From: Devosia lacusdianchii
Lineage (GTDB): Bacteria > Pseudomonadota > Alphaproteobacteria > Rhizobiales > Devosiaceae
Assembly (NCBI RefSeq): GCF_022429625.1
Contig: NZ_CP092483.1
Coordinates: 2,356,001 to 2,420,000, forward strand
DNA length: 64,000 bases
Reading direction: 5' to 3'
A program made the position numbers and the translations under genes. This document shows, one piece after another, positions 17,248-25,749 of this stretch; positions within the stretch are counted from its first letter, which is position 1; every line of letters begins with the position of its first letter. The notes below the pieces were generated by a model that was not told the DNA's origin, ran no database searches, and saw only the letters and a list, made by a program, of their open reading frames with translations.

Positions 17248-18036
17248 TTATTGAACGAAGGCGAGCGTGGGCAGATCGACGGTGCCCGCACCGCCATCCA
17301 CCGTCACCACCGCGCCATTGACCATTGCCGCCTCGCCCGAGGCGAGAAAGCACACGACATTGGATACGTCTTCGGCGTCGGCCGGGCGGCCGAGCGGCAC
17401 GTCCTTGGTCACGAGAGCATAAGCCTCTTCGATACTGGCAAGGCCGCGCATCTTGGCGAGGGCCGCCATCTGGTCGTCGGCCATGGCCGTCGTGACCCAG
17501 CCGGGACAGACCGTATTGGTACGCACACCAAAACGGCCATAGTCGCGGGCCAGGGATTTCGCGAGGCCGATACAGCCATGTTTCATGGTGACGTAGCCGG
17601 CAGCATCCGGCCCGGCAAAAAGCCCGGCAATCGAGGCCAACACGACGATATTGCCCTTGCGCTCGATAAGAGCGGGCAAGGATTCTCGCGCGCTGACAAA
17701 GGCCGTGTTGAGATTGAGCTGCACTGCCAACGCCCAGGTCTCATCGCTCATGGAAATGGTTGGACCGACGCCATGCCCGCCGGCATTGGCGATGAGAATA
17801 TCGAGCCCACCAAATTGTTCGATAATGCCCGCCACTGCGGCCTTCATGCTGGCGCCATCGGAAGCATCGGCGGCAAAGACCGCAGCGCCGATTTCATCGG
17901 CCACGGCCTGCAAGGGTTCGCGGCGGCGGCCGACCAGGGCGACATCGCCCCCTTCGCTCCTGATCCGCCGCGCCACGGCAGCGCCAATACCCGTGCCCCC
18001 GCCCGTTATCAACGCCGTCTTACCTGCGAAACGCAT
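17248..18036 (-). CDS. Short-chain dehydrogenase/reductase
   Basis: The 262-residue SDR has the cofactor loop TGGGTGIG, NAGG, the catalytic serine in VVLASIAGL and the Tyr/Lys pair in GYVTMKHG, followed by CPGWVTTAM and a C-terminal VDGGAG. It leads a minus-strand operon with the MoaF-like gene (17 nt apart) and the SnoaL-like gene. It faces the amidohydrolase gene across 186 nt of intergenic DNA. The physiological substrate is not evident. Confidence 0.9.
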   Translation of the reverse strand: MRFAGKTALITGGGTGIGAAVARRIRSEGGDVALVGRRREPLQAVADEIGAAVFAADASDGASMKAAVAGIIEQFGGLDILIANAGGHGVGPTISMSDETWALAVQLNLNTAFVSARESLPALIERKGNIVVLASIAGLFAGPDAAGYVTMKHGCIGLAKSLARDYGRFGVRTNTVCPGWVTTAMADDQMAALAKMRGLASIEEAYALVTKDVPLGRPADAEDVSNVVCFLASGEAAMVNGAVVTVDGGAGTVDLPTLAFVQ

Positions 18037-18222
18037 GAAACCCTCCCTGGTTATGCAAAAGGTGGCCGCAAACGGCTCGCTTGTCTCGTCTGGGAGCGAA
18101 TTGAAACTTGACTGAAAGCGAACTCACCCCGCCTTCGCGCCAGCTTTTGGCATTGCTCCCTATCCCAGTCGGATTTTTTCTTCTACATTGGTGGAATATA
18201 GAACACACTTCAGGATTTGACC
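18037..18222. promoter_or_regulatory. Divergent intergenic region between SDR and amidohydrolase
   Basis: The 186-nt spacer must hold both promoters. The clearest element is an imperfect dyad TTCTA-N13-TAGAA at 18181-18203, just upstream of the amidohydrolase ribosome site. TTCTAC also occurs at 27339 and 28391, upstream of the peptide transporter and next to the aldo/keto reductase promoter. Confidence 0.35.
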
Positions 18223-19632
18223 ATGACCACCGCCCCGCAAGCGACACGCAGCGTTCCCATCGGGGGGCCGGCCGACCTGATCCTGCGCGGCGGTCCGATC
18301 ATCACGCTCGATGCGGCCAATAGCGTGGTGGAGGCGCTGGCGATCCGAGGTGGCGAGATCATAGCGGTCGGCAGCGCGGCGGATATTTCGGCGCTCAAGG
18401 GGTCGAAGACAGAGGTGGTCGAACTTGACGGACGGGCCGTTCTTCCGGGAATCAATGACGCGCATCTGCATGGCAGTTGGCTGGGCGCGCGCTGGCCGCG
18501 CCTGTTCTTCGGCGGCGGCGATAACGGACATGATGGCCTTCTGCTGAATAGCGTCGAAGAGCGTCGCACCGCCCTGCGAAAGACCTGGGCACTGCTCGCG
18601 GCCCATGGCATTACCAGCTATACCGAGCCGGGTATCGGGCCGGGCGAGGACCAGGGTGAAACCGGCTGTTTTGGCACCGCCATGCTCGACACTTATGCCG
18701 AGCTGGCCGGCACGCCTGCGCAGACAGCGCGGGTGACCATGCTGCGGCTTTTCGGTTTTCTCGATGGCGCCAGCACTTTTGCCGACATGCGCGGCGGCCT
18801 GAGCGCCCCTGCCCCAAAAACCGATCCGCGCTGGCTTGCTGTTCCCGGGGTGAAGATTTTCGCCGACGGCATTCCGCCTATGCACAGCGCCTGGACCCGC
18901 ACGCCCTACCCCAAGGGCGGCCACGGCGGGTTGATGACGGGCACGGGTGATGAAGCCGAACGGCTCGCTGAGTTCACCGCCATGGTCGAACTGGCCCATA
19001 GCATGGACCTGCAAATTGGTGTCCACGCCACGGGCGATCGAACAATCGAGGAATTTGTCCGCATCGTAGAAAAGCTCGGCGGCGCAGGTGACCGGCGGCA
19101 TTACCTCATCCACGCCGATCTGGTCTCAGGCGAGCAATTGTGCCGCATGACCGCAGCCGGCATTGGCCTGGCGCTACAACCGCTCATTGCCGACCACACG
19201 GCCAGCTGGCTCGCTGGGGCGGTAAGCCCGGAAACGGCCGCATCAGCCTGGCCGATCCATCTGATGCTCGAAGACGGCCTGCGCGCCGTCTTGAGCTCGG
19301 ATGCGCCGATCGCGAGCTTCGACTGGCGCCGCGTCATCGCGTCAGCCGCGGCATTGCTGGAACAGCGCGACGTCACCGTGGGCGAAGCGGAACTCACCCG
19401 TTTGCTGCGCATGTATACGAGCATTCCGGCCGAGCAGGATGGTGCCGAACGCTGGAAGGGCACGCTCGAAGCAGGCAAGGTCGGCGACCTATGCGTGCTG
19501 AGCGCCAACCCATATGCTCTCGGCGCTGCCAACCTGCCCGAGATCGATATCGACCTGACGGTTGTCGACGGTCGAGTGGTCTTTGACAGGTCTGGTGCAT
19601 CGGCTGATCAAACTGACAGTGTCATCGCCTGA
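18223..19632 (+). CDS. Amidohydrolase family protein, YtcJ-like (amidohydrolase 3)
   Basis: I take the ATG at 18223 (MTTAPQATRSVP); a TTG two codons earlier is also in frame. The 469-residue protein has the metal-dependent amidohydrolase layout of the YtcJ group: N-terminal beta sandwich with DLILRGGPIITLD, first metal site PGINDAHLH, IGVHATGDRTIEEF, HADLVSGEQL, LSSDAPIASFDW and the C-terminal KVGDLCVLSANPY. These enzymes hydrolyse amide or ester bonds in imidazole, hydantoin-like or N-acyl substrates. It stands alone between divergent and convergent neighbours. Its position beside the peptide-type importer cluster makes it a candidate intracellular hydrolase for that import; this is inference. 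Confidence 0.88.
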   Translation: MTTAPQATRSVPIGGPADLILRGGPIITLDAANSVVEALAIRGGEIIAVGSAADISALKGSKTEVVELDGRAVLPGINDAHLHGSWLGARWPRLFFGGGDNGHDGLLLNSVEERRTALRKTWALLAAHGITSYTEPGIGPGEDQGETGCFGTAMLDTYAELAGTPAQTARVTMLRLFGFLDGASTFADMRGGLSAPAPKTDPRWLAVPGVKIFADGIPPMHSAWTRTPYPKGGHGGLMTGTGDEAERLAEFTAMVELAHSMDLQIGVHATGDRTIEEFVRIVEKLGGAGDRRHYLIHADLVSGEQLCRMTAAGIGLALQPLIADHTASWLAGAVSPETAASAWPIHLMLEDGLRAVLSSDAPIASFDWRRVIASAAALLEQRDVTVGEAELTRLLRMYTSIPAEQDGAERWKGTLEAGKVGDLCVLSANPYALGAANLPEIDIDLTVVDGRVVFDRSGASADQTDSVIA

Positions 19633-19641
19633 AAAAGTGCA

Positions 19642-19657
19642 AGGGCCGCAGGGCCCT
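19642..19657. terminator. Short GC hairpin between convergent genes
   Basis: AGGGCC at 19642-19647 pairs with GGCCCT at 19652-19657 around GCAG. Read on the minus strand, a T-rich run follows a few bases later (CACTTTTTC), so it may end the minus-strand methyltransferase operon, whose stop is at 19668. Confidence 0.45.
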
Positions 19658-19667
19658 CGCTATCTGG

Positions 19668-20663
19668 CTAGACTGCTTCAGCGAGCAGTACGCGCGGACT
19701 GCCGGGCAGAGCCACGGTTTCAAGCGGACGCCAACCGGCCTCAGCCAGCCAGGACCGGACCTCGGCTTCGGGGAATACGACCGTACCGTCGATCACCAGA
19801 TATTCTGCGGCATGGAGCGCGTCGATGGCGCGCTGTTCGGCATTGTCATCGAGATAGAAATCGAGCACGGCGAGACGCGCCCCCGGCACGGCGGCTGCGC
19901 GAGCATGCCGGAAGATGGCGCGGTTCTGTTCCGCGGTGAAGCGGTGGACGACGTGGTTGACGAAAACCAGATCGAACGCGCCCCTGGGCTCGGCCGTTTC
20001 GGTTGCCGCCCCAATCAGTTCGACGCGGTCGGCGAGACCCGCACCGGTTACGGCCTGACGCACGGATTCGATGAAGTCAGGCGCATAGACGAAGGTGGTG
20101 CGCAGGTTGGGACTGGCTTCCATGGCCCGAATGGCGAAATTGGGCGCGAGGCCGCCAAGATCGAGCGCCTTCCGATAGGCGGAGAAATCCAGTGCGCCGA
20201 CGAACATGTCGGCATGGAGCTTGTTATAGGTCATGACGCCGGCCATGAAGGTCGCCCAGCGTGCCTCGGTCATGCCCAGATCGCCCGGCTGGTCGGTATC
20301 GACCGTTTTGGGGAATTGCAGCCAGTGCGGATAGCTGATCTCGGCAAGGAAGGTCAGAAAGGGTGCGAGATCGAGCTGAGCCTTGCCACCGGTGAGATAG
20401 GCGGCTGAACTGGACGTCAATGAATAGGAGCCGTCGCGGCGCGTCAGCAGGCCAAGGCCTGCCATGGCGTCGGCCAGGATGCGCGCCATCCGCTCACTGA
20501 CGCCGGTGGTCTTGGCAAGATCGGCAGCCTTGCGGTCGCCCTCGGCAAGCGCGGCAAAGAGGCCAATGCGGCTGGCGGCGAACAATTGCTGCGCGCCCAT
20601 ATAGCCGGTGGCGATATCGAGAATGCGGCTGGGATCGGCAGTGGCCGGGGTGGAAACAGACAT
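19668..20663 (-). CDS. Acetylserotonin O-methyltransferase-like SAM methyltransferase
   Basis: The 331-residue protein follows the plant/bacterial O-methyltransferase layout: an N-terminal dimerisation winged helix (AASRIGLFAALAEGDRKAADLAKTTGVSERMARILADAM) and a C-terminal methyltransferase domain. The SAM loop, usually (V/L)DxGGGxG, reads LDLGGLAPNF, so the glycine-rich motif is degraded, while DRVELIGA and the FDLVFVNHVVHRF strand remain. It is the last gene of a run after an alpha/beta hydrolase and a TetR regulator. It may methylate a hydroxylated aromatic or, given the altered loop, have a changed activity. Confidence 0.82.
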   Translation of the reverse strand: MSVSTPATADPSRILDIATGYMGAQQLFAASRIGLFAALAEGDRKAADLAKTTGVSERMARILADAMAGLGLLTRRDGSYSLTSSSAAYLTGGKAQLDLAPFLTFLAEISYPHWLQFPKTVDTDQPGDLGMTEARWATFMAGVMTYNKLHADMFVGALDFSAYRKALDLGGLAPNFAIRAMEASPNLRTTFVYAPDFIESVRQAVTGAGLADRVELIGAATETAEPRGAFDLVFVNHVVHRFTAEQNRAIFRHARAAAVPGARLAVLDFYLDDNAEQRAIDALHAAEYLVIDGTVVFPEAEVRSWLAEAGWRPLETVALPGSPRVLLAEAV

Positions 20664-20711
20664 GGGATTCCCTCTCTGGGTTGGCTGTCTTGGAAGGATC
20701 GGGCTGGGCCT

Positions 20712-21440
20712 TCAGAGGAAGGCCAGAGCCTCGCGGCGAAACGCCTCGGAGCCGAGCGCCCCCATGTGATCGCCGGGCACGCGCAGGGTGCGAGATCCAG
20801 GAATGAACGGCTCGAGCGCATCTACGGCGCCGGCCATGGGATCTTCGGTGCCGGCCAGGAAGAGAACGTTTTTGGCTGGCGCTTCCTTCGCCGGGTCGAA
20901 CGCCTCGGCGGCAAGGCCTTCCGCAAGATTGAGCAGCGAATGTGGATCGGGCGCACGCGCGACCATGGCGGCGATGAAGCCGGTCAGTGGGTCGGCCGGG
21001 GCGATACCCTCGTCCACCAGCCGGCGCGCCGCCGAGAAATCGAGCGCGGCAAATGGTTCATTAGGAGCAAGACCACCGAGAACGAGTTTGCCCACGAGGT
21101 CTGCGCGCTGCGCGGCCAATGACCAGGCGATGCGGGCGCCCAAGGAATAGCCGATGACATCAACCGGTGTGACCGTTGCCGCCAGAATATCGGCCAGGCC
21201 ATCGACGATGCGCGAGGGGCGCGCGGCCTCGACATTCTCGACCCGCGCACTGGCGCCATGGCCGGGCAGATCGACCACGATCACATCGCGCCCCGCGGCC
21301 AGCAACGAGGCCCCCCAGACAGCCTCGGGCCAATCGGTCGCGCCGCTCGACATGAAACCATGCAGGAGTAGGACGGGAGCATATTTTGGCGCGGCGCTGC
21401 GGAAGTGCTGGAAGGCGAGAAGATTTGCTTGTGTGGGCAA
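20712..21440 (-). CDS. Alpha/beta hydrolase fold protein
   Basis: The 242-residue hydrolase has the oxyanion-hole motif LLLHGFMSSG, the nucleophile elbow GYSLGAR, the acid in LAGTEDPMAG and the C-terminal histidine in PGDHMGAL. The length and the motif order are those of small single-domain esterases and C-C hydrolases. It lies 23 nt after the TetR gene and 48 nt before the methyltransferase gene, all on the minus strand downstream of the peptide-type ABC importer. It may cleave an ester or lactone imported or generated by that system. The substrate is unknown. Confidence 0.88.
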   Translation of the reverse strand: MPTQANLLAFQHFRSAAPKYAPVLLLHGFMSSGATDWPEAVWGASLLAAGRDVIVVDLPGHGASARVENVEAARPSRIVDGLADILAATVTPVDVIGYSLGARIAWSLAAQRADLVGKLVLGGLAPNEPFAALDFSAARRLVDEGIAPADPLTGFIAAMVARAPDPHSLLNLAEGLAAEAFDPAKEAPAKNVLFLAGTEDPMAGAVDALEPFIPGSRTLRVPGDHMGALGSEAFRREALAFL

Positions 21441-21463
21441 GGTGGTTCTCTCAGTGGAAGGCG

Positions 21464-22072
21464 CTAGGTCGGACTGGTGACGCGCCGGATGATGTCGTCG
21501 AGATAGGCGCCGTAAGTGGCGATGTGCTGCCCGTCGGGATGCATTAGGTTGACCACATTGGCGCCGATGACCATGGAACGGATTTCAAGCGCATAGCGGG
21601 TCAGATCGGCCTGGCTTAGCGCCGGCAGATCGCGGCGTGCATCGCGCAGAAGGCGCGTGATCAGCTCGCCCCAATTGGCGAAGAACTGGCGGTAGAGTTC
21701 GGCAAGTTCGCCATTGGACGCGGCATGTTCCCACAGCACCAGCAGCACGCGGCCGGCATTGATCTCGCGCTCTTCCGAAGGCAGCCATGTGTCCACGGCT
21801 TCGCGGAGATAAGCGACCGGATCGCGCTCTGGGTGCGGCGCTTCCTCGTCGAGCAATTGCCTGGGGTCGATCTCGGCCAGGACGCTCTGGAAGGTCGCGG
21901 CGATGATGCTTTCCTTGCCGGGAAAATAGTGCTTTAGCGCGCCATTGGCGAAGCCCGCCTCGGCGGCGAGACTGCGCATGGTGGCCGCCTCGAAACCGCC
22001 TTGCAGGATGAGGCGCTTGGCGACCTCAATAATGTCGCGGCGGCGCTGGTCGTGATCGATGATTTTTGGCAT
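21464..22072 (-). CDS. TetR-family transcriptional regulator
   Basis: The 202-residue protein has the TetR DNA-binding head (RRDIIEVAKRLILQGGFEAATMRSLAAEAGFANGALKHYFPGKESI, residues about 10-55) and a helical ligand-binding C-terminus. The KHYFPGKE segment is the classic end of the recognition helix. It follows the importer ATPase by 28 nt and precedes the hydrolase by 23 nt, so it is probably co-transcribed with, and represses, the transport and hydrolysis operon. Confidence 0.92.
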   Translation of the reverse strand: MPKIIDHDQRRRDIIEVAKRLILQGGFEAATMRSLAAEAGFANGALKHYFPGKESIIAATFQSVLAEIDPRQLLDEEAPHPERDPVAYLREAVDTWLPSEEREINAGRVLLVLWEHAASNGELAELYRQFFANWGELITRLLRDARRDLPALSQADLTRYALEIRSMVIGANVVNLMHPDGQHIATYGAYLDDIIRRVTSPT

Positions 22073-22100
22073 CAGGTTCTTTCGAGGCTCTGGTTGGCGC

Positions 22101-22946
<846 letters not shown>

Positions 22947-22958
22947 GCAGCAAATCTC

Positions 22959-24752
22959 CTAGGCTGACGCGACCGCTTGCGCGAAGTAGACGTCGTCCAG
23001 TTCGCGGCGACCCTTGGTGTCATCGAGCGAGGCCGCGATGAGCTCACGCGTGTAATGCTGCTCGGGGGCGGCAAAGACCGTCTCCACCGAACTGGCCTCG
23101 ACAATGGCACCATCGCGCATGACGATCACGCGGTCGCATATATCGGCGACGACGCCGAAATCATGTGTCACCAGCACCAGGGCCATGCCGAGTTCAGCCT
23201 GCAATTCGCGCAGGAGTTCGAGGACCTCGGCCTGAACGGTAACATCGAGCGCTGTTGTGGGCTCGTCGGCAATCAGCACCGAGGGGCGCCCGGCAATCGC
23301 GCCAGCGATCAGCACGCGCTGCGCCATGCCACCCGAAATCTGATGCGGGTAGGATTTCATCACCCGGTCGATATCGACAATGCCGACACGTTTGAGCATG
23401 TCGCGGGCAATGGCATCGGCATCGGCGCGAGATTTTTTATGCACAGTGCGCAACGGCTGGGTGAGCTGAAATCCGATCGTATAGGAGGGGTCGAGATTGG
23501 ACATCGGCTCCTGCGGAATATAGCCGATCTGGGTGCCCAGCATGCCGGCCCGCTCGCGCGGCGATATGGTGTGCACGGCGCGACCACCGATCCACATGCC
23601 ATCGACGTTGCTCGTCCCTCCCGTGGGCAGGAGGTCGAGGATCGAAAATACGGCCTGCGATTTTCCGGAGCCGGATTCCCCCACAATGCCCAGGACCTCG
23701 CCCGGTGCGATATCGAAAGAAATGCCATGGACGACCTCGATGGCGCCATTGCCCGCAATATAGCGTACGCGCAGATTGTCCACCCGCACGGCTGCGGCCT
23801 CAGGGGCGTAGGCGAAGCCGCCAGTCACTATGCCGGCTGGCGCGGCATTGGCGACCACGCCGCTGCTTCGAACGCTCGGAGCGTCCGTCCTGACACGAAC
23901 CAGATCAGCCAGCGTCGAGCCGGCAACCGCGAGCGCGGCAATGGTGATACCGAGCACGGCCGAGGGCCAGAGGAGCAGCAACGGCGTCGACAGCATATGC
24001 CGGAAACCCTCATTCATCATGGCGCCCCAGGCCGGCACGCTGGCAGCGCCGATGCCGAGGAATTGCAGGCCGGCCTGGATGCCCATGGCAATGCCGGTGG
24101 CAAGTGCAGTCTGGATGATGATGGGCGCGCCGATACCAGGCAGGACATGCCTCAGGATGATGCGCGGATGGGTGAGCCCGGCGACGCGAGCGGCGTCAAT
24201 GAAAGGCTCGTTGCGAATGGCGAGGGTTGTGGAGCGCGCGATGCGGAAATAGCCGGGGGCTAGGAAGGCACCCACAGTTGCCATGATCAGCACGAAGTTC
24301 GAGCGCGTGCCTGCAGCAACGACCAGCAGAATAATCATGCCTGGCACCGCCTGCAGGGCATCGCTGACCCAGGACGAGAGGCGGTCGAAGAGCCCGCCAA
24401 AATAACCAGCGGCAGTGCCAGCCGGGGCACCAAGCGCCAAGGCGGTGACGATAGTGACGAGGGCACCCAGCAGGGTGGTGCGGGCACCCCATATCAGGCG
24501 GCTCAGCATATCGCGGCCGGTGGCATCACCACCCAGCAAGTGCGTTGCGCTGGGCGGCGCCTTGGCGCTGGCAAGATCGACGAAATTTGGGTCGTGGGGT
24601 GCAAGCCAGGGTGCAAAAACTGCAATGCCGATGACCAGGGCGACGACCGAGAGCGAAACGTAGCCGGCCGGCGCGCGCAAGAAACGCACGGGAATGGAGC
24701 GACGGCGCGGTGCAGTGGGAGCAATATCGGACATGACGGAAACAGAACTCAT
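22959..24752 (-). CDS. Peptide-type ABC importer, fused permease (DppC-like) and ATPase (DppD-like)
   Basis: The start is the ATG at 24752, overlapping the upstream permease by 4 nt; the frame before it is inside that gene. The 597-residue chain has an N-terminal DppC-like permease with an EAA loop (DAARVAGLTHPRIILRHVLPG, near 170) and about six membrane segments to residue ~290. A short linker leads to a DppD-like ATPase with Walker A GESGSGKSQ (near 345), signature ISGGMAQRV, Walker B VLIADEPTTALD and the H-loop THDFGVV. Two proteins that are normally separate are here in one frame, with no sign of a sequencing join. Confidence 0.9.
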   Translation of the reverse strand: MSSVSVMSDIAPTAPRRRSIPVRFLRAPAGYVSLSVVALVIGIAVFAPWLAPHDPNFVDLASAKAPPSATHLLGGDATGRDMLSRLIWGARTTLLGALVTIVTALALGAPAGTAAGYFGGLFDRLSSWVSDALQAVPGMIILLVVAAGTRSNFVLIMATVGAFLAPGYFRIARSTTLAIRNEPFIDAARVAGLTHPRIILRHVLPGIGAPIIIQTALATGIAMGIQAGLQFLGIGAASVPAWGAMMNEGFRHMLSTPLLLLWPSAVLGITIAALAVAGSTLADLVRVRTDAPSVRSSGVVANAAPAGIVTGGFAYAPEAAAVRVDNLRVRYIAGNGAIEVVHGISFDIAPGEVLGIVGESGSGKSQAVFSILDLLPTGGTSNVDGMWIGGRAVHTISPRERAGMLGTQIGYIPQEPMSNLDPSYTIGFQLTQPLRTVHKKSRADADAIARDMLKRVGIVDIDRVMKSYPHQISGGMAQRVLIAGAIAGRPSVLIADEPTTALDVTVQAEVLELLRELQAELGMALVLVTHDFGVVADICDRVIVMRDGAIVEASSVETVFAAPEQHYTRELIAASLDDTKGRRELDDVYFAQAVASA

Positions 24753-25690
24753 CGCACGCGCACCTTGGGGTTGATCCAACCCAGGGCGATGTCGAGCAGA
24801 AAATTGACGATAATGACGAAAACGACCGACACCACGGTGATGCCAAGCAGGATGGGGATATCGCCATTCTGCGAGGAGGCATTGGTCAATTGGCCGATAC
24901 CGGGAAGGCTGAAGATGGCCTCAACCACGATGGCGCCGCTCAAGAGCCCAACAAACATAACCGCGAGCACTGTCAGGGCAGCAGGCGAGGCATTGCGCAG
25001 AATGTGAAGGGTTACGCGTCCGCGCGACAGCCCGCGGCTACGCAGGGTGCGGACATAGTCCTGCCTATTGACGGCGATCACCTCGTTGCGAAGCTGCTCG
25101 GCGACCACGACGATAGCGCCTAGGGCCAACGAAAAAGCAGGCAGGGTAATGGAGCGCAGCCAGCCCCCAAGCGACTGGGCCGGCGGCACATAGCCGACGG
25201 CCGGAAACCATTTGAGCTGGATGGCGAACCAGACGACCAGCACGAGGCTGACCCAGAACCCCGGCAGCGCAAAGAGTACCACCGACACCGTCTTGATGAT
25301 GCGGTCGAAGAGGCTATCAGGACGCAGGCCAGCAATGAGTCCGAAGATGGTGCCAACAATGGCGGTGATCAGAGTAGCAAAAGCGACCACCGACAACGTC
25401 ACTGGCAGCTTTATGGCAATCTGCTTGTTGACCGACTGGAAGTTGCGCCAGGAGATGCCCAAGTCGCCCGCCATGGCGCTACCGAACCAATCCCAGAATT
25501 GCACCATCAGCGGCCGGTCGAGCCCGATCTTGGCCGACAGCGCGGCGCGCTGCGCCGGCGTCGCCGTCGTTCCGAGCAGACCCGCCGTGGGGTCGCTGAT
25601 CGCAGCGTGGGCCAGAAAAAACGTCCCGATGGACACGGCCAGCAACAGGACAATACCGGCGACAAGCCGCTTCACAATGAAGCCGATCAC
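24749..25690 (-). CDS. Peptide-type ABC importer permease, DppB-like (GTG start)
   Basis: The start is the GTG at 25690, behind GGAGGAACGTC; the upstream frame lacks a ribosome site. The 313-residue permease begins VIGFIVKRLVAGIVLLLAVS, the typical first transmembrane segment of DppB, has about six membrane spans and the EAA-like loop DYVRTLRSRGLSRGRVTLHILRNA. It overlaps the fused permease-ATPase by ATGA. A strong stem-loop separates it from the binding-protein gene, which may lower its expression relative to that gene. Confidence 0.92.
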   Translation of the reverse strand: MIGFIVKRLVAGIVLLLAVSIGTFFLAHAAISDPTAGLLGTTATPAQRAALSAKIGLDRPLMVQFWDWFGSAMAGDLGISWRNFQSVNKQIAIKLPVTLSVVAFATLITAIVGTIFGLIAGLRPDSLFDRIIKTVSVVLFALPGFWVSLVLVVWFAIQLKWFPAVGYVPPAQSLGGWLRSITLPAFSLALGAIVVVAEQLRNEVIAVNRQDYVRTLRSRGLSRGRVTLHILRNASPAALTVLAVMFVGLLSGAIVVEAIFSLPGIGQLTNASSQNGDIPILLGITVVSVVFVIIVNFLLDIALGWINPKVRVR

Positions 25691-25717
25691 GACGTTCCTC
25701 CATAGGCAAGTTAGGGT

Positions 25718-25742
25718 GGCGGCCGGGCCGGACCCGGCCGCC
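25718..25742 (-). promoter_or_regulatory. Intercistronic stem-loop between binding protein and permease genes
   Basis: GGCGGCCGGG (25718-25727) pairs perfectly with CCCGGCCGCC (25733-25742) around CCGGA. It lies between the stop of the substrate-binding protein gene (25750) and the start of the permease (25690). No T run follows, so it is better read as an mRNA-stabilising or attenuating element than as a full terminator. Confidence 0.55.
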
Positions 25743-25749
25743 CGCTTCG

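Noticed and set aside
22977..24263. 428-residue plus-strand ORF opposite the peptide importer fusion
   Set aside because: Antisense shadow of a gene with complete ABC motifs.
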